Below, in pieces: positions 50,001 to 51,762 of a stretch of 51,762 bases of DNA (position 1 is the stretch's first letter; every line of letters starts with the position of its first letter). The stretch lies in the NCBI RefSeq assembly GCF_004403985.1, contig NZ_SOHL01000004.1:1-51762 (forward strand), written 5' to 3'. The notes beneath the pieces are model-generated. The model saw only the letters and a program-made list of their open reading frames with translations. It was not told where the DNA came from and searched no databases. The position numbers and the translations under genes were made by a program. Origin of the DNA: Cryobacterium gelidum (GTDB taxonomy: Bacteria; Actinomycetota; Actinomycetes; Actinomycetales; Microbacteriaceae).

Positions 50001-51302
50001 CTAGCTCTCGCAGCCGACCCCATCGCCGTCCCGGTCAAGGTGCCGTCCGTAGCCAGCGTCGCCTGCACGCACAGGAGCCGCACCCGCCGCTCGTGCCGCG
50101 TCACAGTTCTGGTAGTACGCACTTGCGGGTGCGGGTGCGGGTGCTGGTGCTGGTGCTGGTGGTGTTGCCGGCGCCGGCGCAGCGGGTGCCGGTTCTACAA
50201 CGACCGGAACCGGCACAGCTGCGACTGGAACCGGCGCCACCGCCACGGGGGCCACGACCACGGGAGCCGGCGCAAAAGCGGATGCCATAGCCCGCTCGTC
50301 GGGGCAGGCCGTGAGAATCCGAGTCATCGCGTCGTGCTCCGGCTGCGTCACCCACAACCCGTAAGTTGCCTTCACCGAAATCTGCCGCGCAACGTAAGCG
50401 CACCGGTACGCCTTCATCGGTGGCAACCACGTGGCCGTGTCGCCGTCACCCTTACTGGAATTCGTGCGTCCATCAACGGCCAGCAGGTTGAGCGGGTCGT
50501 TGGCCAACGATACCCGCTGGGCCTGGCTGAGCTGCTGAGCCCCGGTCTGCCACGCATTCGACAGGGACACGACATGGTCGATCTGCACGAGCGACGACGT
50601 CGAGGTTCCCCGCACAAAATGAATCTTTTTTCCCGTGTATGGTCCGGGCAGCGTGCCGGTCAGAACGCGACAGTTTCCCGATTTCACCGTGCCGGTGAGG
50701 TCGCGAGCCAAGATGTCGTTACGCGTGTCGCAGCCGTTCTGGTCGACGTCGAGCCAGGCTGTGCCGAAGCTGCCGCTGCGATCGTATCCAGTCTTGGGTG
50801 CGCGGCCCTTCACCGTCAGGGTCGCCAGCAGTGCGATGGCCGTGGTGTCGGTCGCCGCGGTATCGGTGAGAACGATGCTCGCGGCTTCCGATGCCGGCGT
50901 GGTGGTAGCCGGGTCGGCCGGCGCTTCCTCGGTGAATGCCGAGGGAGTTGGCGTCGGGCTCGGCGTCGCTGAAGGTATGGCCGTCGCAGTCGGTTGCGAA
51001 CTCGTGCTCGCCAGATCTGTCTCCACGGATGCCGGTACCAGCGACGATCCCACGATGCCGACAATGATTGCCCCGCCCAGCGCGACGGCAGCAACTTTTC
51101 GTCTTGGGATGACGGCCCAGGATCGACGCCCGGTGACCAAGACGTAGATGGCGGTGAGGGCGCCTATCGCGCTGGCCGTCATGAACAGGGCAGAGAAACC
51201 GCCGGTCGACGCGGCCACGAGCAACAGCACGAGTGACACGCCGAGCATGATCCAGGTGAGCGTGGAGAATTGGGGACCGCGAAGGCGGGGCTGTGCAGAC
51301 AA
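50001..51302 (-). CDS. Membrane-anchored DUF1524 HNH-type nuclease with Excalibur domain
   Basis: A 433-residue protein. Three hydrophobic helices lie near residues 15-32, 38-56 and 72-90, then a Ser/Thr/Pro/Ala-rich linker, a DUF1524 (GmrSD C-terminal-like) nuclease domain with VQIDHVVSLSNAW and NSSKGDGDTATW (about 240-325), a second low-complexity Ala-Pro-Val linker (near 345-395) and a C-terminal Excalibur calcium-binding motif (HLDRDGDGVGCES). The nuclease part should face outside the cell, where it could break down DNA for nutrition or defence. The TTG start at 51302 has AAGGAG five bases upstream; the frame stays open to 51371. Confidence 0.85.
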   Translation of the reverse strand: MSAQPRLRGPQFSTLTWIMLGVSLVLLLVAASTGGFSALFMTASAIGALTAIYVLVTGRRSWAVIPRRKVAAVALGGAIIVGIVGSSLVPASVETDLASTSSQPTATAIPSATPSPTPTPSAFTEEAPADPATTTPASEAASIVLTDTAATDTTAIALLATLTVKGRAPKTGYDRSGSFGTAWLDVDQNGCDTRNDILARDLTGTVKSGNCRVLTGTLPGPYTGKKIHFVRGTSTSSLVQIDHVVSLSNAWQTGAQQLSQAQRVSLANDPLNLLAVDGRTNSSKGDGDTATWLPPMKAYRCAYVARQISVKATYGLWVTQPEHDAMTRILTACPDERAMASAFAPAPVVVAPVAVAPVPVAAVPVPVVVEPAPAAPAPATPPAPAPAPAPAPASAYYQNCDAARAAGAAPVRAGDAGYGRHLDRDGDGVGCES

Positions 51303-51647
51303 GGGACTCCTTCGGCCGCATAACCACGACCAGCTGAATGTATCGTCGAGTCTTGGTGTGCGCACTCCCACCTTCGGGGGCCTCGGCGAACGATGACTCG
51401 GTCGTGACGAGGCGCGGTGAGCGTTGCGAGCCGGCTCACCGAATGGGACGGGACATGTTCCCGGCCCGAAGCTCCGGTCGCGGCTCGCGAAAGCGGATAA
51501 ATAGTTGCTCCGCGAGCGATGAATCGACCGGTCGCCTGCTCTATTTGATCGTAGACAACTCTTATAAAGTCTTCACTAACTTATGAGATTTTATCGCCTT
51601 TGAGGGCGAATCGCGGTAGAATTGTGGGTGAAGGAGGCACCGTCGCC
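51303..51647. other. Intergenic region with AT-rich patch
   Basis: This 345-base divergent gap has no gene I can support. An AT-rich stretch at about 51540-51595 stands out from the surrounding GC-rich DNA, and TAGAAT at 51617-51622 is a fair -10 for the rightward gene. GAAGGAGG at 51630-51637 is its ribosome binding site. Confidence 0.4.
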
Positions 51648-51762
51648 ATGACCCTCACCGCCCCGCCCGCCGCAGCCGACTCCGTGCCGGATCCCGAGGT
51701 TTCTCGGGTCGCGGCAATTACCCAAGCCGGTGCGATTCTGGCTGCAGCGTTGGACGGGGTGC
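51648..51762 (+). CDS. Start of an unidentified gene, cut by the window end
   Basis: ATG 51648 follows a strong AAGGAGG ribosome binding site by ten bases, and 38 codons are seen before the window stops. The translation begins MTLTAPPAAADSVPDPEVSR and continues with an alanine-rich helix (AITQAGAILAAALDGV). Too little is present to name a family. Codon use is normal for the window, so I take it as a real gene. Confidence 0.6.
   Translation, partial: MTLTAPPAAADSVPDPEVSRVAAITQAGAILAAALDGV

Noticed and set aside
1..51762. CRISPR array, prophage, rRNA or complete insertion sequence
   Set aside because: No regularly spaced repeats, no phage structural or integrase genes, no rRNA sequence and no transposase frame were seen.

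Overview
This window is high-GC DNA whose gene content, frequent GTG starts and Microbacteriaceae-like codon use suggest an actinobacterium, probably of the Cryobacterium/Salinibacterium type; the assignment is inference. I see no rRNA or tRNA gene, no CRISPR array and no prophage.

Layout. 0.4-3.2 kb: a TPR-GGDEF diguanylate cyclase and, convergent with it, a quinone oxidoreductase. 3.4-7.8 kb: a four-carbon sugar-acid operon of KdgT-type permease, DUF1537 kinase, PdxA2-type dehydrogenase and GntR/UTRA regulator, expected to turn D-threonate or D-erythronate into dihydroxyacetone phosphate. 7.86-9.34 kb: a decayed copy of a cassette whose intact version lies at 24.3-29.4 kb; only its MFS gene is still open, and the AlkD-like gene at its right edge is cut short. 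9.8-12.1 kb: small membrane protein, LysE exporter and a hypothetical protein.

12.7-24.3 kb: a C5-dicarboxylate block (mesaconate, itaconate, methylsuccinate or citramalate). It has a TRAP importer (DctPQM), two FCD-type GntR regulators, two class III CoA transferases, a MaoC-type hydratase, an acyl-CoA dehydrogenase, a CitE-like lyase and a class I Fe-S fumarase/mesaconase. Together they give a plausible route from the free acid to acetyl-CoA plus pyruvate. 24.3-30.6 kb continues on the same strand with MmgE/PrpD, MFS, a beta-hydroxyacid dehydrogenase, a CMD-family protein, a tartrate/D-malate dehydrogenase and a D-tartrate dehydratase-like enolase-superfamily enzyme.

30.8-41.2 kb is accessory and shows much rearrangement: an AbrB/PIN toxin-antitoxin pair, three nuclease-like proteins (PD-(D/E)XK, NERD, HNH), a VWA protein, a Phd/RelE pair, an internally deleted copy of a DnaQ-like exonuclease next to the intact gene, a helicase IV N-terminal domain standing alone, and a degenerate PemK/MazF-like protein. 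41.2-47.1 kb is an IclR-controlled unit: NitT/TauT-type ABC importer, class III CoA transferase and HMG-CoA lyase-like enzyme, probably for 3-hydroxy-3-methylglutarate or a similar acid. 47.1-51.7 kb holds a cupin, a PadR regulator with an ABC1 kinase, a membrane-anchored DUF1524/Excalibur nuclease and the start of one further gene.

The overall theme is uptake and breakdown of small (hydroxy)dicarboxylic and sugar acids, with each catabolic unit carrying its own regulator and visible operator-like dyads. The most notable finding is the fossil cassette at 7.86-9.34 kb, which records duplication and piecemeal loss of the fumarase-PrpD-MFS-tartrate dehydrogenase segment.
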